Shown here: in pieces, positions 36,759 through 45,037 of the stretch | How the letters are laid out: every line of letters starts with the position of its first letter | How positions within the stretch are numbered: position 1 is the stretch's first letter | Assembly: GCA_963836735.1 (NCBI GenBank) | Contig: CAWIKP010000021.1 | Span: forward strand, 1 to 64,000 | DNA: 64,000 nucleotides | Direction of reading: 5' to 3' | Source: JACCXG01 sp963836735 | Lineage (GTDB): Bacteria > Acidobacteriota > Vicinamibacteria > Vicinamibacterales > 2-12-FULL-66-21 | Translations under genes and position numbers: made by a program | The notes under the pieces: generated by a model | The model's database searches: none | What the model was told of the DNA's origin: nothing | Seen by the model: the letters and a program-made list of their open reading frames with translations, nothing else

Positions 36759-38065
36759 TCCGCACGAAAAGATCGAAATCGTTCAACACGTCTCCCACGG
36801 CAATCGGGTGCCGCGAGGTGAATGCCACCACTCCACCGTCCGCGTCGATTGCGGGGGCGCCGCTCTCCTCCAGCCAGGTTCCCTGGCGGTCCAGGCTGAC
36901 GCAGGAGATCTCACCCGTCACTCGATCGAAGATGAAGACGTCCGGAAGCAGGTTGATGTCCTCCATCCCGGGCCGGCAGTTTCGCCCGCAGGCCATGTCG
37001 GATGCCTCGGACTGAAACGCGACGAATCGGCCGTCAGCCGAAATTGCGGGGTTGACGCTCGCGCCGTTCGCGGAGCCGCCGCCTGTGCCGCGGCTGACCA
37101 GAGTGAGGGCGCCCGTGCCGACGTCGTACAGGAAGATGTCGGACGACTTGTTTCGATCTCGCGCGGCGAGATTCGTCGCACGTGACGCGAAGGCCACGAT
37201 GCGCCCGTCCGCGCTGATGACCGGCATCGTGCTCCCGCCGTTCGGCAGCTCCCCCGCGCCCCCCACGACCGTCGTCCGGCCGGCTCGCGTGTCGCGCAGA
37301 TAGACCAGCGAGTGCCGGCCCTCGTTCGACTGCTGCCCCGGGCGGTCGCGCGGCTGGGCCAACGGGGCGGTCGACGAGAATGCCACGAAGCGGCCGTCCC
37401 CGCTCACGCTCGGCATCAGGCTGGCGCCCTGATGCTGCGCACCGCGGCTGTCCACGCTGATCCGTTCGATCGCCTGGCGGTTGAGATCGAACTGGTAAAT
37501 ATCCGGCTCCTGGCCGTTCGCGTCGGGCTCGGGCACGAGGTTCGTTGCCGCCGACGAAAACACGATTACGCTCGCGTTCGCGTTCAGCACCGGCTGACTG
37601 CTCCAGCCGTTCGAGGGGCCGCCGCCAGGGGCCGTCGTGATGCGGCGCGCCGTATTCTCGACCCGATCGCGAAGGACGATGTCGGTCACGCTGCGGTCTG
37701 AATCGTCCGCCACCACCGTGGCGAAGACAAGGTAGCGCCCGTCGGCGCTGATGCCGGGTTGGCCGCAGTCGCTGTTCAGCGGGCGCCCCTCGACCGACGC
37801 GCTTTCGAGCGTGACCGTCGGCGGTCGATCGATCGAGCACGTAGATATCAGCCAGCGAATCGACGTCGGCCAGGTTCAGGCGGGCGTAGGAGCTGAAGGC
37901 GACATAGCGCCCATCGGCGCTGACACTCGCGGAGGCGGCAGCGCTCCGCGAGCGCCTGCCGTCGCGCTGCGGCACCGTCAGCCACGTGACGCCGATCTCG
38001 GTGGGTAACCCGTCGGAGAGGACGCCGACCATCGCAACGGCTGCAAGGGTGCGTCCGCGCAGCAT
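36721..38065 (-). CDS. Exported PD40/TolB-like beta-propeller protein (frameshifted)
   Basis: Start ATG 38065. After a short signal region (LAAVAMVGVLSDGLP) it has WD40-like PD40 repeats: SVSADGRYVAFSSYA, LNANASVIVFSSAATNL, SVSGDGRFVAFSSTAPL, VISADGRIVAFASRATNL, AISADGRFVAFQSEASD and AIDADGGVVAFTSR, each a propeller blade with the SxDGRxVAF core. The frame changes between about 37720 and 37850. Such proteins bind ligands or peptidoglycan-associated partners in the periplasm. The specific role is unknown. It immediately follows, on the same strand, the HELEH-bearing gene. Confidence 0.82.
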
Positions 38066-38067
38066 GG

Positions 38068-38672
38068 TCAGCGCCCGCGGCGAACCTCGTTCGCGACGAG
38101 CGTGCCCACCCGCACGGCGCGGCTCGTTTCAAACGTTCCGTCCATGCAGCTCCAGACACCGCTGCGAGCGACAGTTGACCTGGCGGCGAGATCGACGCCG
38201 TCGAGTTGCTCGATGATGTGCTCGAGCTCGTGGGCCAGCAGCTCCATGAAATCGCCGAGCGGATTGATCTCCACGGTCGCGAGCAGCCGGTTGCCCGCCA
38301 CCTGGGTGATCTGAGTGCGCGCGCGCGGACCCCCGGTGAGCGGATGCAGCATCCTGACAACGACCGCCAGCTGCGGCGCGCCCGCGAGCCTCAGGCACTG
38401 GCGCCTGAACATCGGCGATCGCTCGAGCATCTGCACGAGCGCCGTCTCGGTGCCCCGCCGGCACACTCAGGTTTGGCGGCGCTTCCACAGCGTCCGATGC
38501 CTGGTGCGGCTCGGTGTAGACGTCCACACCGTTGGACCAGAGAGCAAGTGTCAGTTCCGAGGGCGCTGTTCGCCACCGCACATCGTTCGATTGCGCCAAC
38601 CCTGGGATGCTCGCGACACTCAGACACAATCGCGACAGTGGCGACGGCGAGCCCGCTGCGGTCGCCGTGCAT
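38068..38672 (-). CDS. Exported protein with HELEH zinc-binding motif (frameshifted)
   Basis: Reading from ATG 38672 through two frame changes gives a signal peptide (LAVATVA then LCLSVASIPGLAQ) and a domain with PMFRRQCLRLAG, AVVVRMLHPL and ATVEINPLGDFMELLAHELE, HIIEQLDGVDLAARS. HELEH is an HExxH zinc motif, so a periplasmic peptidase-like protein is possible, although the third ligand is not evident. The stop lies two bases before the start of the PD40 gene, so the pair is one transcription unit. Start and exact frame joins are uncertain. Confidence 0.6.
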
Positions 38673-38771
38673 GATGATGTTAGACGGACTTGTTCCGTGT
38701 GAAGTTGGCGGTTTCTTCAACCATGTCGAGCAAGTCGCAAGTTTGGTGTGACGAGCGATCCTGAGCGACAA

Positions 38772-39567
38772 ATGCCATATCGAATCGATCTCCACAATGC
38801 CGGCGACGACTCGCTCGATCGACTCGTCGAGCTGGGCGCGCTCGACGTCGAGAACTCAGACCAGGGTGGGATCGCCGCGTTGATGCCCGACCGCGTCACG
38901 CTCGATACAGGTCTCGCGCGCGCTCGGGGTCGACCACATCCCGGTCTCACCTGCCGTCGCGCGTGACGCGGGATCCGTCTGGATTCTCAGGCCGCGCGCG
39001 ATTCGCGTCGGGCGGATTCGGATTGTTCCGGCTCACGTGGAGACCGAGCCCGGCGCCGTCAGGTTGATCGATGCGCCAGCGTTCGGTACCGGACTGCACC
39101 CGACGACCGCGCTCTGCCTGGAAGCGCTCGACGCTGCCCTGCAGTTCGTCGCACCAGAGGCGATGCTCGACGTGGGAACGGGCTCGGGCATCCTGGCTCT
39201 GGCCGCGCTGACGCTCGGTGTGCCGCGCGCACTCGCCATCGATATCGACGACGACGCGCTGCAGGTTGCCGCGGAGAACGCGCGCATCAACGGCCTCGGC
39301 GATCGATTGCAACTGGCACGCGGCGGACCGGAAACGATCACCGGCACGTGGCCGCTGGTGCTCGCCAACGTGCTGGCAGCGCCGCTCATCGAGATGGCGC
39401 CGGCCCTCGTCCGCCGTGTCGGCCATCAAGGCCGGCTGGTGCTGTCAGGAATTCCGTCGTCAGTCGAACAGGACGTCGAGCGGGCCTACCGCCATCTTGG
39501 CATGCGGCGCGTGCGCGCGACGTCACGGTCCGGCTGGGTCGCGCTGGAGATGCAGGCGTCGTGGTGA
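38772..39567 (+). CDS. prmA: Ribosomal protein L11 methyltransferase (frameshifted)
   Basis: Start ATG 38772. The N-terminal substrate-binding part (YRIDLHNAGDDSLDRLVELG) is followed by a frame change near 38905, then the PrmA catalytic domain: APAFGTGLHPTTALCLEALD, the SAM-binding motif DVGTGSGILALAAL, IDIDDDALQVAAENARINGL and the LVLANVLAAPLIEMAP loop. It trimethylates ribosomal protein L11 in the cytoplasm. At about 265 residues it is slightly shorter than the E. coli enzyme. It is divergent from the HELEH gene. Confidence 0.88.
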
Positions 39568-39571
39568 AGTT

Positions 39572-39939
39572 CCTGGTTCGCGGTTCGCGGGCTCGCGGGT
39601 TCACATGGCTCGAGGCGACCGGCTGCTTCGGATCATCACCCGCGGTCGAAATACGTCTTGGCTGGTACTTGGATAGCAGTTGCCGGTCCAAGCGACCGAT
39701 TGGCCCTAGTGGACTGTTCTGGTCATTACTAGAGTGTCAATTCCCAAGCTCCAAGCTCCAAATCCCAAGGCACTCCCAACGCCCAAGCTCCAATGGCAGC
39801 GTCGGTTTTGGAATTTGGGTGTTGGGAGTGCGTTGGAGCTTGGAGCTTGGAAGTTGGGATTTGATACTCCACGAATCACCAGGACAGTCCACTAGTTAAG
39901 TTAGCCCTACGAACCCGCGAACCCGCGAACCGCGACGGG
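39572..39939. repeat. Inverted repeat with GGTTCGC heptamer arms, interrupted by a MITE-like insert
   Basis: The left arm at 39572-39602 holds GGTTCGCGGTTCGCGGGCTC. The right arm at 39911-39939 is its near reverse complement (GAACCCGCGAACCCGCGAAC). The pair encloses about 310 bases, of which 182 are the separate palindrome at 39710-39891. Without that insert the enclosed spacer is about 120 bases. It lies between the end of prmA and the end of the FAD-linked oxidase gene. There is no coding content. Confidence 0.7.
39706..39895. mobile_element. MITE-like 182-bp palindrome flanked by CTAG
   Basis: The body at 39710-39891 starts TGGACTGTTCTGGT and ends with its reverse complement (13 of 14 bases). 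Inside, two arms of about 60 bases pair with each other (CCAAGCTCCAAGCTCCAA on the left, TTGGAGCTTGGAGCTTGG on the right). CTAG occurs immediately outside both ends (39706-39709 and 39892-39895), as expected of a 4-bp target duplication. No transposase is present, so movement would need a helper. CTAG duplications are known for some IS5-group elements; that link is only suggestive. Confidence 0.6.
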
Positions 39940-39941
39940 TG

Positions 39942-41501
39942 TCAGGGATCGATCAGCACTCCCGGATTCAGCCGCCAGTCGGGATCGAGCCAGCGCTTCA
40001 CGGTACGCATGGCATCCAGCGTGGCGGTGCCGTACTGCACCGCCAGGAATGATTTCTTGATTCGCCCGATGCCGTGCTCGGCCGAACACATCCGCCGCGG
40101 GCGACGAGCGCCTGTGCAAACTCCGCATAGATGGCCTTGGCCCGCTGCAGCTCGGCTTCGTCCCTCGGCAGGATGTTCACGTGAAAATGATTGTTCCCCA
40201 CGTGCCCGAAGATCGCATGGTCGAGCCCGCTCGAGGTGAGCCGCGAGGAGTAGAGAGCGTAGACCCATCGCAGGTCCTTGTCTTCCACGGCCATGTCCGT
40301 CGCAACCTTGTGCAGCGCAGGGTGCTGTTCACGTCGTCGGGCGATGGTGGCATTGATGCGCTCCGGCACCGCGTGACGAAACGTCCGGATATCGAGCAGC
40401 ACCTGATCGTCGATGCCTGCCAATCCTGCAGCTTCATCGCCGCCCGCCGCCGCGACGTGCCCGGCCACATGCACAATCGTTGCCTCGAGTCCGGCCTCAT
40501 CGTGATAGCCGAACTCGGCGAACACCGAGCAGCTGCCGGCCGGCGCGTGCGCCAGCACCCGCTCCACCCCGGGCTTGCCAGACTCGCGGGCGAGCTCGTG
40601 CGAACGTGGGTCGAGAAACTCGAGGGCGGTCGTGCGCAGCTCGGTGTCGTGTCCTGATCGCTTCGACCAGCGCGAACGCCTGATCGGCGGAGGCCAGGCA
40701 CTGAAGAACGACCAGGCGCGACTCGTCTATCGGCATCAGCCTGAAAATCACCTCACTGACGATGCCGAGCGTCCCCTCGCTCCCGATGAAGAGATCCACG
40801 GCGTCCCCGCCGGGCACGAAGCCGTAGCCAATCGAGTTCTTGGTGCGAGGCTTCGGGATGGGCGGCAGGTGAACCGTCCGCGGCCCGGCCCCGTCGTCGA
40901 GGGTCAGGGCATCGCCGTCGGCTCGATCGATGCCGCGCCGCAGCGTCAGCGTGCGCCCGGACGCGAGCTCCACGGTGAGCCCGGCGACCCAGTCCCGGGT
41001 GGAGCCGAAGCGGAAGGCCCGCGAACCGGCGGCGTTGGTGGCGACCATGCCGCCAACCGAGGCGCCGGTTTCGGTCGGGTCGAGCGGCAGCGCGAGACCC
41101 GGTGCGCGCGCCGCGAGCTCCGCCTGCAACTCGCGCAGCGTCGTGCCGGCGAGCGCGCGGACGGTTGGTGGGGAGGAACGCAAGTCGAGCTCCACGACAC
41201 CACGCAGACGCGCCACTGAAATCAGGTGGGTCGAGGCGTCCGGGACGGCGCCTCCGACGACGCCCGTGCGCGCGCCGCTCACGGTGACACGGTGCCCGTG
41301 TGCGGCGTGCCAGCGCAGTGCCACTCGCAATTCGTCGAGCGTGGCCGGCTCGGCAACCGAGGCCACACCGGCAGCGGTCATCCGCGATTCGTCGTGCAAG
41401 AGGTCGGTGACAGCCGCCGGGTCTGGCGCCAGCCTCATGCAGCCGGGAGCAGCGAACATGTCGCCACCGGCGAGATCGCGCGCTTCGAGAAGTCCAGCCA
41501 T
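39942..41501 (-). CDS. FAD-linked oxidase, GlcD/D-lactate dehydrogenase-like (three frameshifts)
   Basis: Starts at ATG 41501. The FAD-binding PCMH domain has VTVSGARTGVVGGAVP, TETGASVGGMVATNAAGSRA, FGSTRDWVAGLTVEL and the FIGSEGTLGIVSE motif. The C-terminal catalytic domain, spread over other frames after changes near 40650, 40560 and 40090, includes HVGNNHFHVN (metal or substrate-binding His), AEHGIGRIKK and DPDWRLNPGVLIDP. The family oxidises D-2-hydroxy acids such as glycolate or D-lactate. No GlcE/GlcF partner is next to it, suggesting a single-subunit D-lactate dehydrogenase type. The substrate is inferred only. Confidence 0.87.
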
Positions 41502-41512
41502 ATCAGTCGCTG

Positions 41513-41524
41513 ATCATTAATGAT
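41513..41524. promoter_or_regulatory. 12-bp perfect palindrome between divergent genes
   Basis: ATCATTAATGAT reads the same on both strands and lies eleven bases upstream of the FAD-linked oxidase start and 22 bases before the start chosen for the M28 peptidase. It is AT-rich in GC-rich surroundings. It could be an operator or part of a divergent promoter. No cognate regulator can be named. Confidence 0.4.
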
Positions 41525-41546
41525 ACGAACCAGAGAAACGCAAGCT

Positions 41547-42419
41547 ATGGCTTCGCCTCACCCGGCCGCGACCAGGCTGCGCGCACATGTCGAGATGCTC
41601 GCCACGACTATCGGCGAGCGGAATCTGTGGGCTTACGGAGCGCTCGAACGCGCTGCCCAGTACTTGTCGATGCAGCTGACCGAGAGCGGCTACACGCCGC
41701 GGCGCCAGACCTACGAGCTGGCGAAGCTGCCGCTGAGCAACGTCGAGGCAGTTCTCGAAGGCGCCACGCGTGCCGCAGAGATCGTCGTCGTCGGCGCCCA
41801 TTACGACACCGTGGTGGGATGTCCCGGCGCGAACGACAACGCCACCGGTGTCGCGGCCGTGCTGGAGCTGGCGCAGCGCTTCTCGGGCCGGCCGCAGCCG
41901 CGGACGATTCGCTTCGTGGCGTTCGTGAACGAGGAGCCGCCGTTCTTCCAGACCGCACACATGGGCAGCGCGGTCTATGCGAACGCGGCGAGGTCACGTG
42001 GCGACCGCGTGACGGGCATGCTGTCGCTCGAGACGATGGGGTACTACTCGGAGGAGAAAGGCAGCCAGCGTTACCCGGAGCCGATGACGGCACTCTATCC
42101 GGATGTCGGCAACTTCATCGGCTTCGTCGCCAACATCGGGTCGGCCCGGCTGCTGTGGCGGGCACGGCGCGCATTCACGCGGCGCACCTCATTTCCGTTG
42201 CAGTCAGCGGCGATGCCCGCAGCGATCCCGGGTGTTGGATGGTCGGATCACTGGGCGTTCTGGCAGGCTGGTTACCCCGCCCTGATGGTCACCGACACCG
42301 CTCCGTTCCGCTACCCCTGGTACCACACCGCCGACGACACGCCCGACAAGATTGACTGCGACAGGCTCGCGCAGGTCGTCGACGGCCTGGAGGCGGTGAT
42401 CGAGTCGATTGCGAGGTGA
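41547..42419 (+). CDS. M28 family zinc peptidase
   Basis: 290 residues from ATG 41547 (an in-frame ATG at 41520 would add nine). Zinc ligands and catalytic residues of M28 are visible: GAHYDTV (His85, Asp87), GANDNATG (Asp97), VNEEPPF (Glu129/Glu130) and the late YPWYHTADDT His. It has no clear signal peptide, unlike the 33599 relative. It probably cleaves N-terminal residues from peptides. The substrate is unknown. It is intact and divergent from the FAD-linked oxidase, with a 12-bp palindrome between them. Confidence 0.85.
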   Translation: MASPHPAATRLRAHVEMLATTIGERNLWAYGALERAAQYLSMQLTESGYTPRRQTYELAKLPLSNVEAVLEGATRAAEIVVVGAHYDTVVGCPGANDNATGVAAVLELAQRFSGRPQPRTIRFVAFVNEEPPFFQTAHMGSAVYANAARSRGDRVTGMLSLETMGYYSEEKGSQRYPEPMTALYPDVGNFIGFVANIGSARLLWRARRAFTRRTSFPLQSAAMPAAIPGVGWSDHWAFWQAGYPALMVTDTAPFRYPWYHTADDTPDKIDCDRLAQVVDGLEAVIESIAR

Positions 42420-42427
42420 TCCCCGCC

Positions 42428-43105
42428 TCAGTTCGGGACGTCGAACCGGACTTCCACCGTCACCCTGCTCGACACTGGCTTGCCGTCCTTCCATGCGGGA
42501 TAGAAGCGCCATTGTCGAACGGCCTCGAGGGCCGCGGCGCCAATGTCCGGCGCAATCCTCTGCGTTATCTTCTGGCTCGCCACGGTGCCATCCGGCCGGA
42601 CGACGACTTCGACCGCCACGGGCGCGGCCATCGGTGACGTCCCGGATGACGCGGGATGGACCGCCCTGACTTCGCGATGGACTCGTGGTGCGGTGACACC
42701 GTGCTCCCCCGGCACGTAGACCCGGCCAGGGCTGCGGCGCTTCCCACCCATCGTGAAGGCGTGCTCGATCTCGACGAGAACGGAGACGGGCTCCCCGTCC
42801 TTCGTCCCCGGCCGGAATCGCCAGCGTTTCAGGTTCTTGATTGCGGCTTCATCGAGGGAGGGAAACAGTGGCTGAACGACGCGAATGTCTCCAACGGTAC
42901 CATCGACATTCACCACGCACTCGAGTTTGAGGCTGCCCTCGACACCAGCCAGCATCGCGTCGACCGTATAGCTCGACGGCCCTTGGTCAACGGCAACGGG
43001 CGAGGTGACACCCGGGTCCCCCGCCCGATAGCTGACCGGGGACTGCGACACGCTGGCAGTGCCAATTCCCGCCAGAAGCACCAGACTCGCCAGGATCTTG
43101 GGCAA
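42428..43105 (-). CDS. Exported protein with two TonB C-terminal domains
   Basis: A 225-residue protein with a signal peptide (ILASLVLLAGIGTASVSQ) but no long Pro-rich spacer. Two similar TonB_C domains are present: LKLECVVNVDGTVGDIRVVQ, IKNLKRWRFRPGTKDGEPVS, and later VEVVVRPDGTVASQKITQR with VRQWRFYPAWKDGKPVS. Each carries the YP/FRPxxxDGKPV core. Such proteins may bridge TonB receptors or work in energy transduction, but with no membrane anchor beyond the signal the exact job is uncertain. It follows the double-ACT gene on the same strand. Confidence 0.82.
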   Translation of the reverse strand: MPKILASLVLLAGIGTASVSQSPVSYRAGDPGVTSPVAVDQGPSSYTVDAMLAGVEGSLKLECVVNVDGTVGDIRVVQPLFPSLDEAAIKNLKRWRFRPGTKDGEPVSVLVEIEHAFTMGGKRRSPGRVYVPGEHGVTAPRVHREVRAVHPASSGTSPMAAPVAVEVVVRPDGTVASQKITQRIAPDIGAAALEAVRQWRFYPAWKDGKPVSSRVTVEVRFDVPN

Positions 43106-43137
43106 TGAACGCTCTGGGGATCGGACGTCGAAGGTGC

Positions 43138-43663
43138 TTACCCGGCTTGCTCATCGAGCGCGATGTCCACCATCAGTTCACCGGCGAGCGCTTCCAGCCG
43201 GTCGCGCAGCCACTCGGTCGTCACCGCCGCCGGCAGCCGCAGCTCGGCACGCGCGCGGAACAGCTGCTCGCCGGTCATCGGGGCGCCGGAGACGCTCGTC
43301 TCCAGCTCTTCGATGTTGATCTGGTTCTGCGCCAGCACCTTCGAGATGTCACGGACGATCCCCGGGTGGTCGTTGCCGACCAGCTCGAGCCGGACGGTGC
43401 GGAACGTTTCGGCCGGGGCCTCGCCGCTGCTCTCGACGACGACGGTCAGGCCGTCACTGTTCAGGGCGCGGAGGCCCGAAGCCAATCGAATCGGCGTTCG
43501 CGGCGGCGACGCTGATGCGCAGAATTCCGGCGAACTTGCCGGCCAGCCGCGCCATCCGGCTCTCTTCCCAGTTGGCCCCTGACGCGAGCACGACATCCGA
43601 CAGACGCTCGACAATGCCCGGCCTGTCGTTGCCGATGACGGTCACAACCAGCGATGTTCCCAT
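43138..43663 (-). CDS. Double-ACT-domain regulatory protein, GcvR-like (frameshifted)
   Basis: Start ATG 43663. The first ACT domain reads TSLVVTVIGNDRPGIVERLS and ANWEESRMARLAGKFAGILR. After a frame change near 43480-43500, the second begins VRLELVGNDHPGIVRDISKV and INIEELETSVSGAPMTGEQL. The paired D-x-P-G-I-V motifs bind small ligands, as in the glycine-cleavage repressor GcvR. No gcv genes are nearby. Regulation of one-carbon metabolism is only a family-based guess. It is on the same strand as the double TonB-C gene, 32 bases upstream. Confidence 0.8.
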
Positions 43664-43717
43664 TCCACCTCCGCGTTAACTGGAGATCGTAACGTGCGGC
43701 GACCTCTCCGTGCAGTT

Positions 43718-43847
43718 GTCGGGGCTCGGGACTCGGGGTTCGGGGCTCGGGAGGATACGCGGGTAATCAGGAAAACCTGGCAGTCCAAGCGGCCGGTTGT
43801 CTCTGAATAGCCGCGATCTCCCGAGCCCCGAGTCCCGAGCCCCGACA
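43718..43847. repeat. Inverted repeat with CTCGGG(A/G) heptamer arms
   Basis: The left arm 43718-43753 (GGGGCTCGGGACTCGGGG, then TTCGGGG and CTCGGGAG) and the right arm 43818-43847 (its reverse complement lacking one TTCGGGG unit) enclose 64 bases. The arms are tandem seven-base units. The element separates the divergent starts of the double-ACT gene and the metzincin gene, so it overlaps their promoter region. The enclosed part contains GTCCAAGCGGCCGGTTG, resembling GTCCAAGCGACCGATTG near 39690. Confidence 0.8.
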
Positions 43848-43884
43848 GCCGGGAAATGCGGACACACATATACTTTCGACGCCG

Positions 43885-44520
43885 ATGCGCAGCATGGCCC
43901 GGATCCTCATGGTCGGCATGGCAATCGGGACGAGCGTTCTCGCGGGGCCATCCCAGGCGATGCTGGCCCCGTTCGACATCTCCCGTGCGATCCCGTATTT
44001 CATTGCCGATGGCCGGGGGAAAACCGGCTTCCGTGCCACCGACACGGGGCTCGCGCGCTGGGCGCTGGATGACTGGCAGCGGTCGTCAGGTCAGGCGATT
44101 CGGTTCGATCCGGCGCCGGAATCATCGGCGCTCGTGCGTCTCTATTGGGCTGAACCGTCCGAGGGTCAGTACGGCGAGATGGACTCCATCGTCGTCGACG
44201 GGCGGCTCGGCGCGGCTCTCTACATCCGCCCCGACATGAGGTCGCTCGGCGCCGACATTGCCGAGCGCGCCTCTCGCGACCCGCTCCTCCGCGAGAGCAT
44301 CGTCTACCTCACCTGCGTGCACGAGCTCGGGCACGCACTGGGATTGCGTCACACCCGCGACTACCGGGACATCATGTACTACTTCGGCTACGGCGGTGAC
44401 ATCCCGAAGTACTTCGGCCGTTACCGGGCGGAGCTGCGCGCGCGCGCGGACATCGCGAAGGTGTCGGGGCTCTCGTCGGGGGACGTCACGAGATTGAAGG
44501 CGCTGTACGGACTGCCGTAG
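43885..44520 (+). CDS. Exported metzincin-type zinc protease
   Basis: A 211-residue protein with a signal peptide ending near PSQA (residue 25). The full metzincin motif HELGHALGLRH (His146, Glu147, His150, His156) is followed by Asp159 and an IMYY Met-turn (Met164). The preceding strand region WAEPSEGQYGEMDSIVVDG is matrixin-like. The mature protein is essentially a stand-alone catalytic domain with no propeptide Cys-switch visible. It degrades proteins outside the cytoplasm. Specificity is unknown. It is intact. Confidence 0.88.
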   Translation: MRSMARILMVGMAIGTSVLAGPSQAMLAPFDISRAIPYFIADGRGKTGFRATDTGLARWALDDWQRSSGQAIRFDPAPESSALVRLYWAEPSEGQYGEMDSIVVDGRLGAALYIRPDMRSLGADIAERASRDPLLRESIVYLTCVHELGHALGLRHTRDYRDIMYYFGYGGDIPKYFGRYRAELRARADIAKVSGLSSGDVTRLKALYGLP

Positions 44521-44581
44521 AGTCACTCTGGACCGCGGCGATGACGTGCGAGGAGGGCTTTTGGCCGCCGCACACTCAATT

Positions 44582-44608
44582 TTGGCAATGTTGGCAATAT
44601 TGGCAATG
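44582..44608. repeat. Three tandem TTGGCAAT(G/A) units
   Basis: Three direct nine-base copies (TTGGCAATG, TTGGCAATA, TTGGCAATG) lie in the 90-bp spacer between convergent genes, just before the end of the ABA4-like gene. They are much more AT-rich than the surroundings. No coding role is visible. Confidence 0.6.
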
Positions 44609-44610
44609 AA

Positions 44611-45027
44611 TCAAGAAGCCCCCCTGCGGAGCCTCACGAACCTGTAGGCCATCCACCCTGCCGGGCCGAACATCAGCGTGAGGAACAGACACGGAACCAG
44701 CGCCCAGCGCGGCACGCCGCGCTCGACGCTGTCGCGGGCTTCCCACGTGCCAATCAGCAAGTCGAAGGCGAGATAGTGGAGCCAGCCGGCGACGAGCAGC
44801 CATGGATTCGTGAACAGCTGTGCAACGCCCGCGAGCGTCGAGAAGCTGCCGTCAGCCCGTGGAAACACGGTGATGACGATCGCGATGTACACCGCGGCGA
44901 ACAGCGCGGGCATCGCGGTCCCCGCGACACCGTTTGTAACCCAGCGGCGGTCCGGGAACGCGGCAAGCAGGATCCAGCACAGCACGGCCGCCAGGTTGGC
45001 GATCGAGAAGATCTGATCAGCGCTCAT
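44611..45027 (-). CDS. ABA4-like family membrane protein (DUF4281)
   Basis: 138 residues from ATG 45027, with AGGAG upstream. It begins IFSIANLAAVLCWILLAAFP, has two further helices, and the conserved HYLAFDLLIGTWEARDS and LVPCLFLTLMFGPAGWMAY blocks that define the ABA4 (abscisic-acid-deficient-4) family of four-helix membrane proteins. Plant members act in neoxanthin synthesis. The bacterial role is unknown, though a lipid- or carotenoid-related role is possible. It sits 10 bases after the 45038 gene, hence one operon. Confidence 0.85.
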   Translation of the reverse strand: MSADQIFSIANLAAVLCWILLAAFPDRRWVTNGVAGTAMPALFAAVYIAIVITVFPRADGSFSTLAGVAQLFTNPWLLVAGWLHYLAFDLLIGTWEARDSVERGVPRWALVPCLFLTLMFGPAGWMAYRFVRLRRGAS

Positions 45028-45037
45028 CGCGACTCCT

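Noticed and set aside
30000..37000. Single seven-gene sialic-acid operon
   Set aside because: Overlaps prove coupling only for the first three genes; the 120-base gap before the M28 gene leaves the rest unproven.
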